Shown here: piece after piece, positions 11,831 to 23,986 of the stretch
Layout: every line of letters starts with the position of its first letter
How positions within the stretch are numbered: position 1 is the stretch's first letter
Source: Erythrophleum ivorense
Lineage: Eukaryota > Streptophyta > Magnoliopsida > Fabales > Fabaceae
Length of the DNA: 64,000 nucleotides
Assembly (NCBI GenBank): GCA_026724425.1
Contig: JAIUCV010000003.1
Span: 53,570,477-53,634,476 of the forward strand
Reading direction: 5' to 3'
Made by a program: the position numbers and the translations under genes
The notes under the pieces: generated by a model
Seen by the model: only the letters and a program-made list of their open reading frames with translations
Database searches by the model: none
Told to the model about the DNA's origin: nothing

Positions 11831-12108
11831 CCAAAGATAAGGATCATCCCAAATGTATTGTTTTGTCTCACTTTTAAACTTATCTAGTTGATGCCTATTA
11901 AGATGAGTAGGTAATGCACAGGCAACTAGATAGTTAACTATATCATCATACTATTGCTTAGAAACAGCTAAAGCACATAAGCCATCATCAGGACAAGTGT
12001 CAGAATAAGGAAAGAGTTTACCACCAATGCCTCAATCCTACTCAAATGATTAGCAACTAAATTCTCTACACTACTCTTATCTTTAATCTCAATGTCAAAA
12101 ACTTGCAG

Positions 12109-12480
12109 TTAAAGCATCCAGCGGATTAAGTGTGGCTTTGAATCTGGCTTCTTCATCAAGTATTTGAGTGCTGTATGGTTAGTAAAAACAATGACTTTAG
12201 TATCCAATAAATATGATCTAAACTTTTCTAAAGCAAATATAATAGCAAGAAACTCTTTCTCAGTGATAGTATAATGAGTTTGTGTAGAATCCAATGTCTT
12301 GGAAGCATAAGCTATAACATGAGACGTTTTGTTTGCTTTTTGTTCCAAAGCTGCTTTAAGTGCATAATTATAGGCATTAAAATAGAGTTCAAAAGGAAGG
12401 CTCCCATCAGGTGGCTAAATGATTGGGGATGTAGTTAATTCCTCCTTAAGCTTATCCCAAGCCAACCTGCAATCATCATT
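12109..12480 (-). pseudogene. Athila-like RNase H fragment
   Basis: The open piece 12348-12109 reads HVIAYASKTLDSTQTHYTIT then EKEFLAIIFALEKFRSYLL and VFTNHTALKYLMKK. The Asp of the family's TDH motif is Asn here (FTNH). The upstream part of the domain, toward 12480, is broken by stops. Confidence 0.83.
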
Positions 12481-13320
12481 AAAAGAAAAATCACCATCCT
12501 TTTAAAGAAGTTTAGATAAAGGCAATGCAATTTTACTAAAATTCTAAATAAAATGCATATAGAACCCTGCATGCCCTAGAAATGACCTACTTTCATAGAT
12601 GTGGGGTAAGGAAGGGAAGAAATAATATCTATCTTAACTTTATCAACTTTAATACCCTTATAGGATACTATGTGACCCAATACTATACCCCTGCAAACCA
12701 TAAAATGACATTTTTCAAAATTAAGCACTAGGTCTTAGCAATGCATCTCTCTAGAATTCTATCCAAATTGTGTAAACAATCATCAAATGAATGCCTATAT
12801 ACTGTAAAATCATATATAACACTTCTTTGCATTTTTCAATAAAATCACTAAAGATAGACATCATGCATCTTTAAAAAGTCCTTGGTGTGTTACAGAGACC
12901 AAATGACATACGCCTATATGCAAAAGTGCTAAAGGGACAAGTAAAAGTAGTTTTCTCTTGATCTTCTAGAGTAATGCAAGTTTTAAAATAACTTGAAAGA
13001 TTATCCAAAAAGCAATAGTGAGATTTACTAGAAAGTCTTTCAAGAATTTTTTTAATAAAAGGAAGGGGATAATGATCTTTTCTAGTAATGACATTCAGGT
13101 ATCTATAATCAATACACACATGCCATCTATTTTGAACCATAGTAGGAATTGTTTCACCCTTATCATTTCTCACTATAGTAATGCCAGTTTTCTTAGGCGC
13201 TGCTTGGACAAGACACATCCACTCGCTATCAGAAATGGGATAGATTATACCTGCAGACAGTAGCTTAGATACTTCTTTTTTCATAACATTAAGAATTAGT
13301 AGGTTGAGGCATCTTTAAGG
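12481..13320 (-). pseudogene. Athila-like reverse transcriptase fragment
   Basis: The open piece 13284-12871 covers KKEVSKLLSAGIIYPISDSE, the lineage-typical insertion APKKTGITIV with NDKGETIPT, CIDYRYLN, DHYPLPFI, and FSTFAYRRMSFGLCNTPRTF. The palm and thumb downstream, toward 12500, are degraded by stops and small deletions; no intact catalytic Asp pair can be read there. Confidence 0.83.
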
Positions 13321-13788
13321 CTAGCGAACTAGATGGGCTTCATCATCAAGAAGAATTCTATGCATGTACACCTTTGGGCTAACACTAGGTATATCAGCCA
13401 AGGTCCAACCAATAGCTTGTCTATACCTTCTAAAAACCTCCAAAAGCTTCTCTTCCTCTTCTAAAACAATATCACTAGCCATAATCACTGGAAGCTTTTC
13501 ATCTTTCTCCAAATAAGTGTACTTGAGAGTGTCTAGTAACAGTTTGAGCTTTAAGGCAGGAGCTTGCTCAACTGAGGGTATGAATGGTTTGATCTTAATC
13601 TCTTCTATGCCAAATACTTGTTCAAACAACTCACAAACAGAGGAAACAACTTTCCCATCCTTGGGAACATCAACAGTATGAAAATCAACAAAAGAACCAA
13701 CAACAGTAGTAACATCAGTATTACTACCAGATGAGCTAGTCATATAGCATCTAGTACCATTATCAGTAAGCAAGTTAAGAGTAGACAT
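13321..13788 (-). pseudogene. Pol segment between protease and reverse transcriptase (Athila-like)
   Basis: A 155-residue open piece contains LPVIMASDIVLEEEEKLLEV and the lineage-typical GWTLADIPSVSPKVYMHRI, which precedes RT in Athila-group polyproteins. It ends in a stop just before the RT fragment. Confidence 0.8.
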
Positions 13789-13895
13789 AGATGAACTAGC
13801 ACAATTAATATATCTAGAAGAAATACAACATGCACATCATCTCTAGAACCAAAGGAGTGATCTAGACCAGCACAATTATCCAAATCAGTCACGTG

Positions 13896-14674
13896 CTAAC
13901 TAATAGTAAAATCATCACTAACAGAAGAGATCATAAAATCATGATGATCAGTACATACAAGGAACTCACTATTTTTAATGAAAGCACTAATTTGCGTATA
14001 TCTATCACAAATAGTGATTCTAGTACATATACAATCAAGAGAATCATCTAAGTCAGCAATGTCACAAGAATCAGTCAATAGACTATCCCTAAAATCAATA
14101 CTAGTATCATCAATAAGCATGTCAATCAAATTAACACCAAATACAGAACCATGATCAGCAGAATGTCTCAAAGCATCAAAAATGTTAAAGTGAACTACAT
14201 TTCCTGCAAACTCCATATATAAGGTACCTTCATGCATATTGATTACAACTTTAGTAGTTTTCAAAAAAGGTCTACCTAAAATCAAAGGAGTATGTCCACT
14301 AGTCTATACTTATCATCTTCCATGTTAAGGACATACAAATCTACAAGGAAAACTAAATCATTTACCTTTACAAGCACATCTTCAAGAACTCCCAAAGGAT
14401 ACACTGTGCTCTAGTTGGCTAGCTGCACCACAACTCTAGTGGGTTTTAACTCTCTTATCTTCAAAGCTGAGAACACACTTCTGAGCATCACATTGATTAC
14501 AACTCCCAGGTCTAACAAAGCATCGGGGAACCCCAAGTTCCCAATGGTACAAGGAATAGAGAAATGGCTTAGATCCTTGCATTTTTCAGGTAGTGGGGGT
14601 TGAATCAAAGTAGATACACTCTTTCTAAAATTAACCTGCTCATGTCTTCTTAATTGCCTCTTGGTTGTACACAT
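13896..14674 (-). pseudogene. Athila-like aspartic protease region
   Basis: The first piece (14674-14411) reads CTIGNLGFPDALLDLGVVIN. The catalytic triad DLGA of the family is DLGV here, followed by NVMLRSVFSAL. The second piece (14285-13896) starts ILGRPFLKTTKVVINMHEGT, the usual C-terminal protease motif. A frame break lies between them at about 14300-14400. Codon runs rich in Asp and Ser fill the rest of the second piece. Confidence 0.85.
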
Positions 14675-16560
14675 CTTCTTTAGGAACTTTGCATACTTTG
14701 GGACTCTTTAAATCAAGTCTAGAAGTGGCACATTGATTTCTACTTTCTAGGATTTCTTGCTCCTTTTGTTTTTCCTTAAACTTCTTGGTCTAAGTTACCC
14801 TATTTGGAAAGGGTAAAGGTCTCTTTAGCTCCTCATCTTTTTTTGTAGTACTTTTTAGTGCGACATGTGTTTTTTCTAACGTTGACTTATCCAATTTTGA
14901 TGATTCGGAAGGTCCTAGAAGTTTTTTCCCACTTCTCAGTGTAATAGCACAAACACCATATCCTTTAGGATTCACCATAGTCTAAGAAGGTAATTGCCCT
15001 GATCCTTGTCTTTTTACCTCATTAAGAGAGGTAGCTAATTAACTAATCATATTCTCCACATTCCTATTCTGAGTTTGCATTCTATTTTCTATATTTTGCA
15101 TCTTTTGTCTATGTCCAATCTTACTCTATTCCATCTTATCTAAGAGTTGCTTCATCATAAGCTCTATGTTGTTATCCATTTTAGGTTCTTCTTAGATAGG
15201 AATTGATTGTTTCATAGGTAAAAGAACTTGAGCACTTGGCCTTGTAGCAAATTTCTATTGTGAATGGCCTCTATACTTCAAGTTAGGGTGATCCCTCCAG
15301 CCAGGATTATAAGTAGTAGAATATGGATCATATCTCTATTGCCCTTGCTGCATAGGTCTGCTAGGAAAGATGGTAGAATAAGATTTAGTCTAATCATGCA
15401 ACTATGGACACTGATATGTAGAATGTGTAACTAGACAACATATACCACATAATGGTCCAACCAAAGTAGTAGAAGCATATGTAACCTGTGGAGAATAATA
15501 CTGAGGATAAGCATAGGTTTGAGGAGTACAAGATTGAGACTCATGAGATTGTGGAATAATAGGAGAAGTCTAAGGTTTTTGTTGAGCTAAAGCAATCTAA
15601 CGAACCATAAAGGATAACTCATCCAACTGACTCTCAATCCAAGTATTATACTGTGAAGTATCTAACTTATTTACTCCTCTTTCCATCTGCATTGATATAG
15701 AACTAAATTGTTGAGCATTTTGAGCCATTTTATCTATCAATTCCCATGCCCTAGTTCCGATCTACTTGGAGTAACCCCTCATAGAAGTATTAAATAAGAA
15801 GTTGTTCTATGATCTGATGGTATGGGTAGCTTGCTAATAATCTCTTGAACCTCTCCTAATATTCATAGAGTGTTTCCCTAGTCCTCTGTACTATGCCACA
15901 TATCTCTTTTCTTATTAAAGCTGTTCTGGATGCAGGGAAAAATTTCTCCAAGAATAGTCTTTTCACTTGTCGTATGTAGTAATTGTACTTGAAGGAAGAT
16001 AAAACAGCCAGTTCTTAGTTTAACCTTCAAGTGAAAATGGAAATTCCCTGAGTTTTATCTGCTCTTCTGACACCCCTGGTGGCTTCATAGTATTGTATAC
16101 CACTTAGAACCCCTTTCCTCACCTGCCAAACCAGAGAATTTAGGTAGTAGATGTATCAAACTAGACTTCAATTCAAAATTCATATCCAAAAAAGGATAAT
16201 TAATACACAAGTTCTAAAAATGCAAATTAGGAGCAGCTAACTCTTTAATTGTCTTAGCATTGAGACCCATATTAGCATTCACATTGTCATTTTCATGTTC
16301 ATGTTGACTCCTACGCCATTTCTATTTTCATTCAAATCATTTTGTGCATTCATGTTATTCACATTCATATTCAAATCCACCATTGCATTTCTTTGTTCCA
16401 TCTCAACAATTGGACAAGAATGTTCACCTATATTCTCACAAGTATTAGCAAAATAAGTGTGTGAAGTGTCTTTTTCTTCCCTTTATTTTTCTTGTTTTTA
16501 ACTTGTCTAGCAAAAGTCCTTTCCATTTCTGGATGAAATTCACTTAATTTTTTAGTTGAG
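14675..16560 (-). pseudogene. Athila-like gag remnant
   Basis: Only scattered pieces read through. The segment 14978-14790 contains AITLRSGKKL, the C-terminal gag motif of Athila elements. Upstream, on the minus strand, ELMMKQLLDKME and QNIENRMQTQNRNVENM can be followed through stops near 15030-15170. The N-terminal part toward 16560 is too decayed to place motifs. Confidence 0.7.
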
Positions 16561-16967
16561 GACCTTGTCATGTAACAAACAACAAGTCAAAGATAAAGCA
16601 AGAACACAAAAATAAGCCACAAAAATTAAACAATTAAATCTAGAAAAATTAAAAAAATCTTAAGAAAAATTCAAGAAAATACTAAAAAATTAAAAAAGTG
16701 CATTAAACATTGGAATTTGGCCTAAAAATAGTGCATCAAATAGCTAAGCTATTATTTTTGCTTAAAACACCCAAAAAATTTGGAAAACAAAATTTGAAAA
16801 TTTTCTAGGCACATTAAACAAAAATTCCAACAACCAGAACAATTGACGCGTAACATGAGAATGATCAAAATCCAAGTGCAAAAGGGGGCAAAAATCAAAC
16901 AAAAATAGAATAAAAATAGAGCTAAAACATTAGAAAACCTCTTCCAAATAATTAAGAACCTAAACTT
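16561..16967 (-). other. Leader of the Athila-like element
   Basis: AT-rich sequence between the primer site and gag. It contains no conserved motif that I can name; the minus-strand open frame at 16752-17012 crosses into the LTR and is not considered coding. Confidence 0.5.
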
Positions 16968-16987
16968 TCTGGCAATAGCGTTAAATT
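16968..16987 (-). promoter_or_regulatory. Degenerate primer-binding site of the Athila-like element
   Basis: On the minus strand the sequence AATTTAACGCTATTGCCA directly follows the LTR end ATCA. It resembles the GGCGCCGTTGCC-type primer site of Athila/TAT elements with several substitutions. The placement next to the LTR end supports the call. Confidence 0.55.
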
Positions 16988-19369
16988 TGATGGTTGTGTC
17001 GTACAACCTCAAATAAAACTAGATTGATTAAGGATTTGTAGCTAATGGTACAACCTAGGTCATTTCCCAAGAAGTTTTTGCTTTTAATTATTTGTGAAAG
17101 AGTTTTCTAAGCAAGATTAAATGAAAATTGATTAGAGAGTTTTGAGTTATTAGATTTTGATTGAATTAAAGAAAAGTAACAAGAACCAAAAGCTTAAAAC
17201 TAAGTATAGTTAATAACTAAAAAAGTGTGATAACTAGCCTTTAGAAAGATTCTTTAAAATTCAATTATCCTTGCTCCCTTTTTAATGTACCAAAATTGGA
17301 TTTAAACTTTTGCTTCTTAGTGTATTCTTCACAAGGATTCTTGAATTACTATCCAAGACTGAATTCACTAATGTTTCAAGGACTTTGCAACCATAAGAAA
17401 CCTTTGAACAATTAATTAATTGAGTTAGGAATAAGAAGATACCAAAACAAAATCTAAATGCTTATTAAAGTAGCTGAACAATCCACCTAAAAATACTAAT
17501 CTACCAATTAGATTAATAAATTCCTCAAGCACAATAATTGCACAAAAATTCGAGCCACTTAATTCAATAACAATTGCACTAATTAGCCTAAAAATAAGAA
17601 GAATTTAATAGCAAATTGGACAGCCATTAATTCTAGATTTTCTATAAACACTTAGGGATCAATATTAACATTCAATTATGAGATTACAATCAAATCACAA
17701 ATCATTTTAATCTAACAAATTTTAGCCACTAAATTTCCTAAGTAACAAACTAAACCTAGTTAAATTAATAAAGGAATTAAAGTTGAAATTAAAGGAAGAA
17801 GCGAAGAGAGTTTATTCGATTTGGAGAGGCAATCTTAGTGCTTAAATCTTCATCAATGGAAGCTCAATCTTCAGCTAGCTACCCAAGAAATTTAAGCTCT
17901 CATGGAGAAGATGAATGAAGAAAATTTGATCGAAGAACAAGCCATTCTTGATGGATGAATAAATCGAATTTCCCTTCTGTCTTTAGAGCTCGTAAAAAAT
18001 TGAAAGCCTTCTTCATTTCTTTTCTCTTTTGTTAATCTCCCCCTAGACCTTAGCAAGTTTTTTTTTCCTTCTTATGGGCCCCAATCCACTTCATCACATG
18101 AGGGTGTGTGTATGTGAAAGAACCCGTGAGTGAATGAATGAGTGTATTGCTCTCTGGATGGAATGCCCAAGTGTGTTCTTTGGATGATTGATTCTACCTT
18201 CATATGTTCTAGCTTATGAATGGAATAAGATGATGCGTTGGATATGTGAATGGATTCTAAATGGATGAGATGAAGTGTGAATGGGCCTTAGATACGTGCT
18301 GGCTGAGTGTGTTAATAGAATGGATTGAATGGATTTTTGAATTGATACTGAATCCTATATGTATTGATGCCCCCACCCGAGTGCATTAATCCTTCATGAG
18401 AAGCACGTGCTCCTAATTTATTCTTCACATGTCTTCCTCATTTCTCCTGCCCACGTGTGAATAAAACTCCCATTCACATGTTCATTAAATCTCTAGCCTC
18501 TTCATCACGTTTTAAACTCATAGCTCTTCCTTTTTACTCATAAGCTTCTTCATCCATTACTTCTTATTCTCTTGCCCTAACCTCCTCACAAACTTCTTTA
18601 ACTATTGTTTTGCTCACGTGTATCCTCCACAACCCAAGCCTTGCCTTGTGTGGTAGCTCTTCTCTTCGACACAAAACTGTGGCTTGCTCATGCACTATTT
18701 CTTCTTTAGCTTGGCTCCCTTCTTCTCTCAAAAACGTGTAGCAGTTACTCCTTGACCCGTGAGTGTTTTTAGGTGTGAGTGACTTGCCCTATGAGAGATG
18801 TGCTGCTTATGATTTCCTACATGCATGAATGATGGGCTGGACTTGATGTGCTCTTTATTCCCCTCAAATAGAGCCTGTGTGCCAATGTGTACAGGTGCAG
18901 TACATGCATTTTGAGTGCTATAAATGGGTAAGAGTTGCTAGATGGGTGTGAGTGATCCACATGGAAGTAGTTGGAAAATGTAGTGCATGCTTAAGAAAGT
19001 GCTATGTTAGTGAACGAAGAGCTGATGCATTATGGTGCCATGTGTGCATGAGTGAGCTAAATGGAAAGTATGGTGCAAGTCCATGACTTGGAAAGCTTCC
19101 ACCTCTTCTCCAAACTAATCTCCTATTCAAATGATATTTGCCAATAAAAAATTTCATAAAAATTAATAAACAGTATTAAGTAGGATTAATTTTACAAATT
19201 ATTTAAAGGAATTTAACCATTAAAATCAATAATTTTGTAAATTAATTCTTAAAATATGGAAAATGGCTAATTAAAATCAAATTCCATTCAATTACATCCA
19301 TTAAGCCATATTTAATTATTAAAGTTCTTAAATTAGGAGGATTAATATATATATAAATAGCTTTCATCA
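16988..19369 (-). repeat. 5' LTR of the Athila-like element (about 2.38 kb)
   Basis: The plus strand starts TGATGGTTG and ends TTTCATCA, giving TGAT/ATCA inverted ends. The part from 17668 to 19369 aligns with the left LTR (6909-9226 after removing the MITE). It lacks coding capacity. The empty hAT target site lies at about 18144-18155. Confidence 0.85.
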
Positions 19370-21009
19370 ATTCTAAGAATCCAAATAGCTCTTACCTTTT
19401 TCAAACATACATAATGGATACATTTTCAAGCCAAAGAATATGTGCATGAAGATTAAGCTACTAGTAACCATACATAAAATAATTTCCATATTCAAGAAGC
19501 TTATACATATCATATATTAGTTGTCAAGGGCATTGGTTTAGCCTCACCCCTTTTCCTTAGGACTTTTAGACTTGCCTCATCCATTTTCAAGGGACTTTTT
19601 GACCAAGTCTCACTATTCTTGAGACTGTTGGCTATTTCACCTAATCCTAGAGACTTTTGGCTTATCATCACCCTTGCTATGGGACTTTTGGCTTCACCGT
19701 ACCTATTCAAGCTAAAACACATTCATAAAACATATTTCAAGAACATCATGGTACCATGGTATGTAGAAAATAGCTAGAAACATCTTTTATGGCATAAACA
19801 TACATACACGCATCCAAAGACAAGAAAAAAACTAAGAATGTATGAGAGAAAGGTTAGAAAGCTATCTTGAATGTAAAAACACAAGCTTTTTTTCCTTGAT
19901 TACTCTTTCCCTCTCTCAGTCACACACTTACAAGTGGATGAAACTTGATTCCTTTGGCCTAAACACATTAAAAGGGATCCAATTACATTCTTGAAATAAT
20001 CTCTAGTACCACACACACTTTAGGGAAGCCTACTTGCTCATCTAGTTCAATTATGGTTCCATACAAGATTTAAGGAAGCAACCATAAGAATTCATGATTT
20101 TGGCTCCATTTCCTCCTTCAATCTATGATTCTTGACTCCATTGAGATTTCTTAGAGCCATCACACAATCATTTTGAGGAGCCTAACTATATGTTACTTTT
20201 TTATGTCACATTATGGAACCTACATTTCCAACTCTTAATCCATCGCTTCTAATTTTTTTCTAAAGCTTCTTTTGGTATTCTTCCATCATATATAGTCCCA
20301 ATCTAAGTTTAGAAAATTTTAAAACATTCTCTACATGCCTATGATGGTCTTGGCCGAGACACCCCTCAAAGAAAGGACCCATGGACTTTGCTTTGCTTTC
20401 TTGAAGGGAATGACACTTGGGAGGCTTCCTAGAGGTCTAATGTATTCATACAAGGTCTTACATAAGCTAGAACATCTTTGGGGAAAATCAAAGTTTGCCA
20501 TTTGTCTAAGAATCCCTAAGTTCTCATTCTTGAAATCTAAGGCTCCCTTTTTGGTTTCAATTGCCTAGTCTTAATTCTCACCTTCTAAGACCCTTAATTC
20601 CACCTTAATATGATCAGAATTAATCTCCTATAGAATGGGCCTTAAGCTGAACAAAATTATCATGAAGGAAGCAAGCAAGGAGAAGCAACAAAACCATAGT
20701 TTCTTACCTAGATTTAATGCCCTTTCAAGTGCTTTCTCCTTTGCTATAGCCTCTCCTTCAAATTATAATTTCCTCCCTCTAAACCAGACCCAAAATAGCT
20801 CCATATAAGTCATCAAAACCATAAAAAGAAAGAGAGATGGAGGAGAATATCTTTTGTAAAGGATGGACCATAAAATCTCACCCTTTTTCTTACTTTTTCT
20901 TGAATTTTTTCTTCCTCTTCTTCCTCCTTCTTGGTGCATTATTCTTGGCTAAGTTTTCTCTCTATTTTGGGTAGAAGAAAGGTCAGTTAAATGGAAAGGA
21001 GAGAAGGGA

Positions 21010-22096
21010 CGTGCTTTATAAAGCCTAAGAGTCACTTTAACAATATTTTACTTTTGCATTTTAGTCCCTATTATTAGCTTTTGTCATTTAAGCTCAATTC
21101 AATTCCTTTTCAAAATCCATCTCTTCTATCATAATATTTGGGCTCTTAATCTTACAAATTGGCTTTAGAATCACTCAATTTGGATTTAAAACCATTTCGA
21201 ATCATTCGGTTAGTCAATGGCCAAAATTCCTCATCGGAAGGGTTTCAATTGTTTTGAGGGTTTCCATGATCTTCAGAGCCTCTGAGAACTCCAAAAAGCT
21301 TAAATTTTTTGTTTAAAAGCCCCTTGTTGAGTTTTCTAAAATTGCTAAAAATTACAAAAATGTCCCAACTTTCTTTCATAAACTTTTCTAGCTCATCTAG
21401 CTCAAGTTTCTGGGCATCTTAGGTCTCAAATCCTTATTTTTCATTATTTAGAATTTTATCCTAATTTTAGTTAATTTCAAATCATTTATTTTAGGGGACT
21501 TGCTTTTAAAACTAGCTCATTTTTGTTGTTTTTCGTAAAACTGGACATTACATTTTAAAAAGCCAAAAAGGTAAAATTAACACACTTTTTAACTTTTCAT
21601 TTTAGTCTATAAATCATGGTTTATCCATTTGGCCTTATTTCAACTTCTTTTTAAGAATCATATTTTCAATCATAAAATATAGAATCTCTAAATTATAAAT
21701 TGCCTTTGGTTTCACTAAAATTAAGTTTGAAACTATTCCGAACAATTCGGTCAAAATTTCGGTTAGCCTTTTGTCGAAATCATTCATCAGAAGGGTTTTA
21801 ACTATTCTAGGGATTCCCATAGTTCTAAGGGCCTCTGAAAACCTCAAAAAGTTTAAATATTTTGTTTAAAAAGCCATTCTGTGAGTTTTTCAAAGTTTTC
21901 AAAAATTACGAAAATGCCCTAACTTATTTTCACAAATTTTCTTAACTCTTTTGGCTTAGATTTCTGGGTATCTTAAGCCTCTAATCCTCATTTTTCATTA
22001 TTTAAAATTTTATCTTGATTTTATTTGGTTCTATTTATAGGACTTTCTTTTATAATCGGTTCATTTCTATCATTTTTATGAAAACCAAATGTTATA
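21010..22096. repeat. Diverged tandem duplication of about 541-544 bp at the upstream end of the LTR
   Basis: Blocks recur with a constant offset: CATTTTAGTC at 21057 and 21598; the FATTCGG-like block (attcggttag) near 21205 and 21750; GGGTTTCAA versus GGGTTTTAA; AGCCTCTGAGAAC versus GGCCTCTGAAAAC. Each copy ends with a candidate LTR tip (GGACATTACA near 21552; AAATGTTATA at 22096). This doubles the U3 end of the LTR. Confidence 0.8.
21014..21023 (-). promoter_or_regulatory. TATA-like element of the older LTR
   Basis: CTTTATAAAG is palindromic and on the minus strand lies just downstream of the duplicated upstream blocks, where an LTR promoter would sit. No expression evidence is available. 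Confidence 0.4.
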
Positions 22097-22789
22097 GATC
22101 ACTAGTTGAATCGATTTGAGCTTTTTGATATTTAGCAAAACTTACAATGTTGTAGCTTAAACCTTGGTCCCTTCAGCATGGTTGGCATGCCTTCTCCACT
22201 AAGCTAGAAAGCAACTTCAGTTATAATGTGCAATATTTAATATATAACATTTATTATAGTTCTATTTTAGTAAAGCAAAATAATCAACAATTGATTCTTT
22301 ACCATTGGCAATGATAAATAATATCTTTTCCATTACACTATTATTACTATGTTATCTATAATTGCAAAATTTTTAATATTATAGATGAGAAACAAAAATA
22401 AAGTTTACATAATTTTTATCAAAATTATGTAAATATATTTTAAACAAATTAAAAATTATGTTATATTTGATTTATTTTTATGTATAATTAGTTATAACAT
22501 ATTTCAAAATTTATTAATATTTACTTATTATTTATTATCTTAAAATTTTAATATATAAAATTATATATATATAATTATTACTGGTTCAACTGTCGTGAAC
22601 CAGTGACTTCACAAATTCATTGACTAGTATGATCTTAAAAATATTATATTGAACTCGTGGTTCTCAACTTTCTCTTTCCTTCTAGTGAAAATTTCTTCAA
22701 GGATTGGCAAACTCCAATACCATCTCAAGCATTGCAATCCATAGTAGGACCTATCTTCTTGATCAAATAATTTGAAAAATTTTAAGATC
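22097..22789. other. AT-rich flank, no gene seen
   Basis: After the LTR end the sequence is very AT-rich (22220-22600) and holds no open frame, tRNA or recognisable repeat. It is the oldest sequence beside the nested retrotransposons on this side. Confidence 0.5.
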
Positions 22790-23432
22790 TTGTCTTTCTA
22801 AAGTCATGTATTTTGGACTTTATAGATAGCTAAAGATCAACTAATGTATTTAAAATATTATAGTTCATGTACCTACATTATGGTTTATGTATCTAAGTAA
22901 ACGTGATTTAAGTATGGAATATTTATTAGGGTTATGGATATGGTAAGGCTATAAATATCTATGTACTAATTGATTTAATACGAAGCAAGCAAATGAAATA
23001 AAAGTGAATTCAACCAAATTTCCTCTGCTATAAAATAGTTCTACCTCCTTATTTTAACAAATTGGTATTAGAACTTAGAAGTAATCAACACTTCCCAAGG
23101 GGCATGAAGTTGTTGGAGTCAAATGGGTCTTCAATAACGACAAAAATGCTAAAGAGGTGGAGTGAAGAAATACAATGCAAGACTTGTTGCTAAAAGCTAA
23201 AAACAAAAACATGAGGTTGATTATGATGAAGTCTTTCCACTCATCACTCACATGGAGAGCAATCTGTTTATTCATCTCCTTGGTGGCTCAAATGAAGTTA
23301 AAAATATGTCAATTTAATGAGAAGTTAGCTTTTCTTAATGACCATTTGGAAGAAGTCTATATTGAACAACCTATGGACTATACAGTCCAAGGGCATAAAG
23401 ATAAATGTCTAATTAAGAGGCATCCGTTATAG
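22790..23432 (+). mobile_element. Internally deleted Ty1/copia relic: LTR end, primer site, then RT
   Basis: An LTR-like stretch with a TATA box (TATAAATA at 22950-22957) ends TTTTAACA at 23059 and is followed by TGGTATTAGAAC at 23063-23074, a one-to-two-base variant of the iMet primer site. Only about 15 bases later the sequence is already copia reverse transcriptase. Gag, protease, integrase and the RT start are therefore missing, a deletion of several kilobases relative to a full element. The LTR start is uncertain (somewhere near 22790). Confidence 0.75.
23088..23432 (+). pseudogene. Ty1/copia reverse transcriptase fragment
   Basis: The first part reads in shifted frames as LPKGxK, VVGVKWVFNNDKNA and YNARLVAK, then VDYDEVF-like sequence. 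From 23175 an 85-residue open piece covers LISLVAQMKLKICQFNEK and AFLNDHLEEVYIEQPMDY. These are the conserved N-terminal motifs of copia RT; the family Asp in QFDVK is Asn here (QFNEK). The catalytic palm is absent. Several frameshifts and stops show it is dead. Confidence 0.88.
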
Positions 23433-23986
23433 ACAATATTAAGATTAATCAAGACTTATAAATAAAAAGCCCAACAAATTTAATTAAGATAAAAATTATC
23501 ATATAATTAAATCAAAACTAAGAAAAAAATGAAAAAAAAAGTTAAAACATAATAAATATTAAAAGCTGGAATTAATGAACAAAATATGCATCTTACTTTG
23601 AGCCTTGCAAGCTTTGAAAAACCAACTTCTTTCAAAGTAGAGAAAAGAAAAAACTTAAGATGCTGTCCTATTGAATTTAAGAGACAAAATTTCTCTTTCA
23701 TGTTGCTGCAACTACACCAAATATTTGCTCCTATTTTTGGTGAGAATTGACTGAATATTTTGCTACATATGGTAATTTTTTGGTGGGATATTTTGCATAA
23801 GAAGCGTTAGAATAGGTGGTACTGCAGTGTATAAATATGGATAGAGAGAAAAGAGGGAATGAGATTAGGATGCAAATTTACTCAAGTTGGCATGGGAAAA
23901 TGACACAGTGAAGTTAGAGAGATCCAATCCATTTAAGCATCCAATGCTCCGAGCCATGCCACGTCGCTGAGGGCCACCCGAAATGC
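23433..23986. other. Non-coding stretch, nothing recognised
   Basis: AT-rich sequence with a short GC-richer patch near 23940-23985. Open frames here are short and have no recognisable motif. Confidence 0.5.

Larger units (their letters stand above)
6909..19369 (-). mobile_element. Athila-like Ty3/gypsy retrotransposon, interrupted by two later insertions
   Basis: Two long direct repeats flank decayed gag-pol: 16988-19369 (5' LTR) and the visible 6909-9226 (3' LTR). Protein pieces read on the minus strand in the order gag, protease, RT, RNase H, integrase. Signature phrases of the Athila/TAT group are recognisable (LDLGVVINVM, ILGRPFLKTTK, GWTLADIPSVSP, TPIGMSPYQIVFGKACH). Many stops and frameshifts make it non-coding. 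The remainder of the 3' LTR should lie beyond the left window edge, on the far side of the younger Tekay-like insertion. The right flank at 19370 is older LTR sequence. Confidence 0.85.
19370..22096 (-). repeat. Older Tekay/Del-type LTR fragment, truncated by the Athila insertion
   Basis: This segment shares layout and short blocks with the LTR at 4059-6908 (GCCTCACCC and GACTTTTGGC-type runs near 19540-19690 versus 5720-5900). Read on the minus strand it starts at 22096 and carries a TATA-like element at 21014-21023. Its downstream end is missing because the Athila LTR begins at 19369; the rest should lie outside the window on the left. No protein-coding piece is associated with it. Confidence 0.6.
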
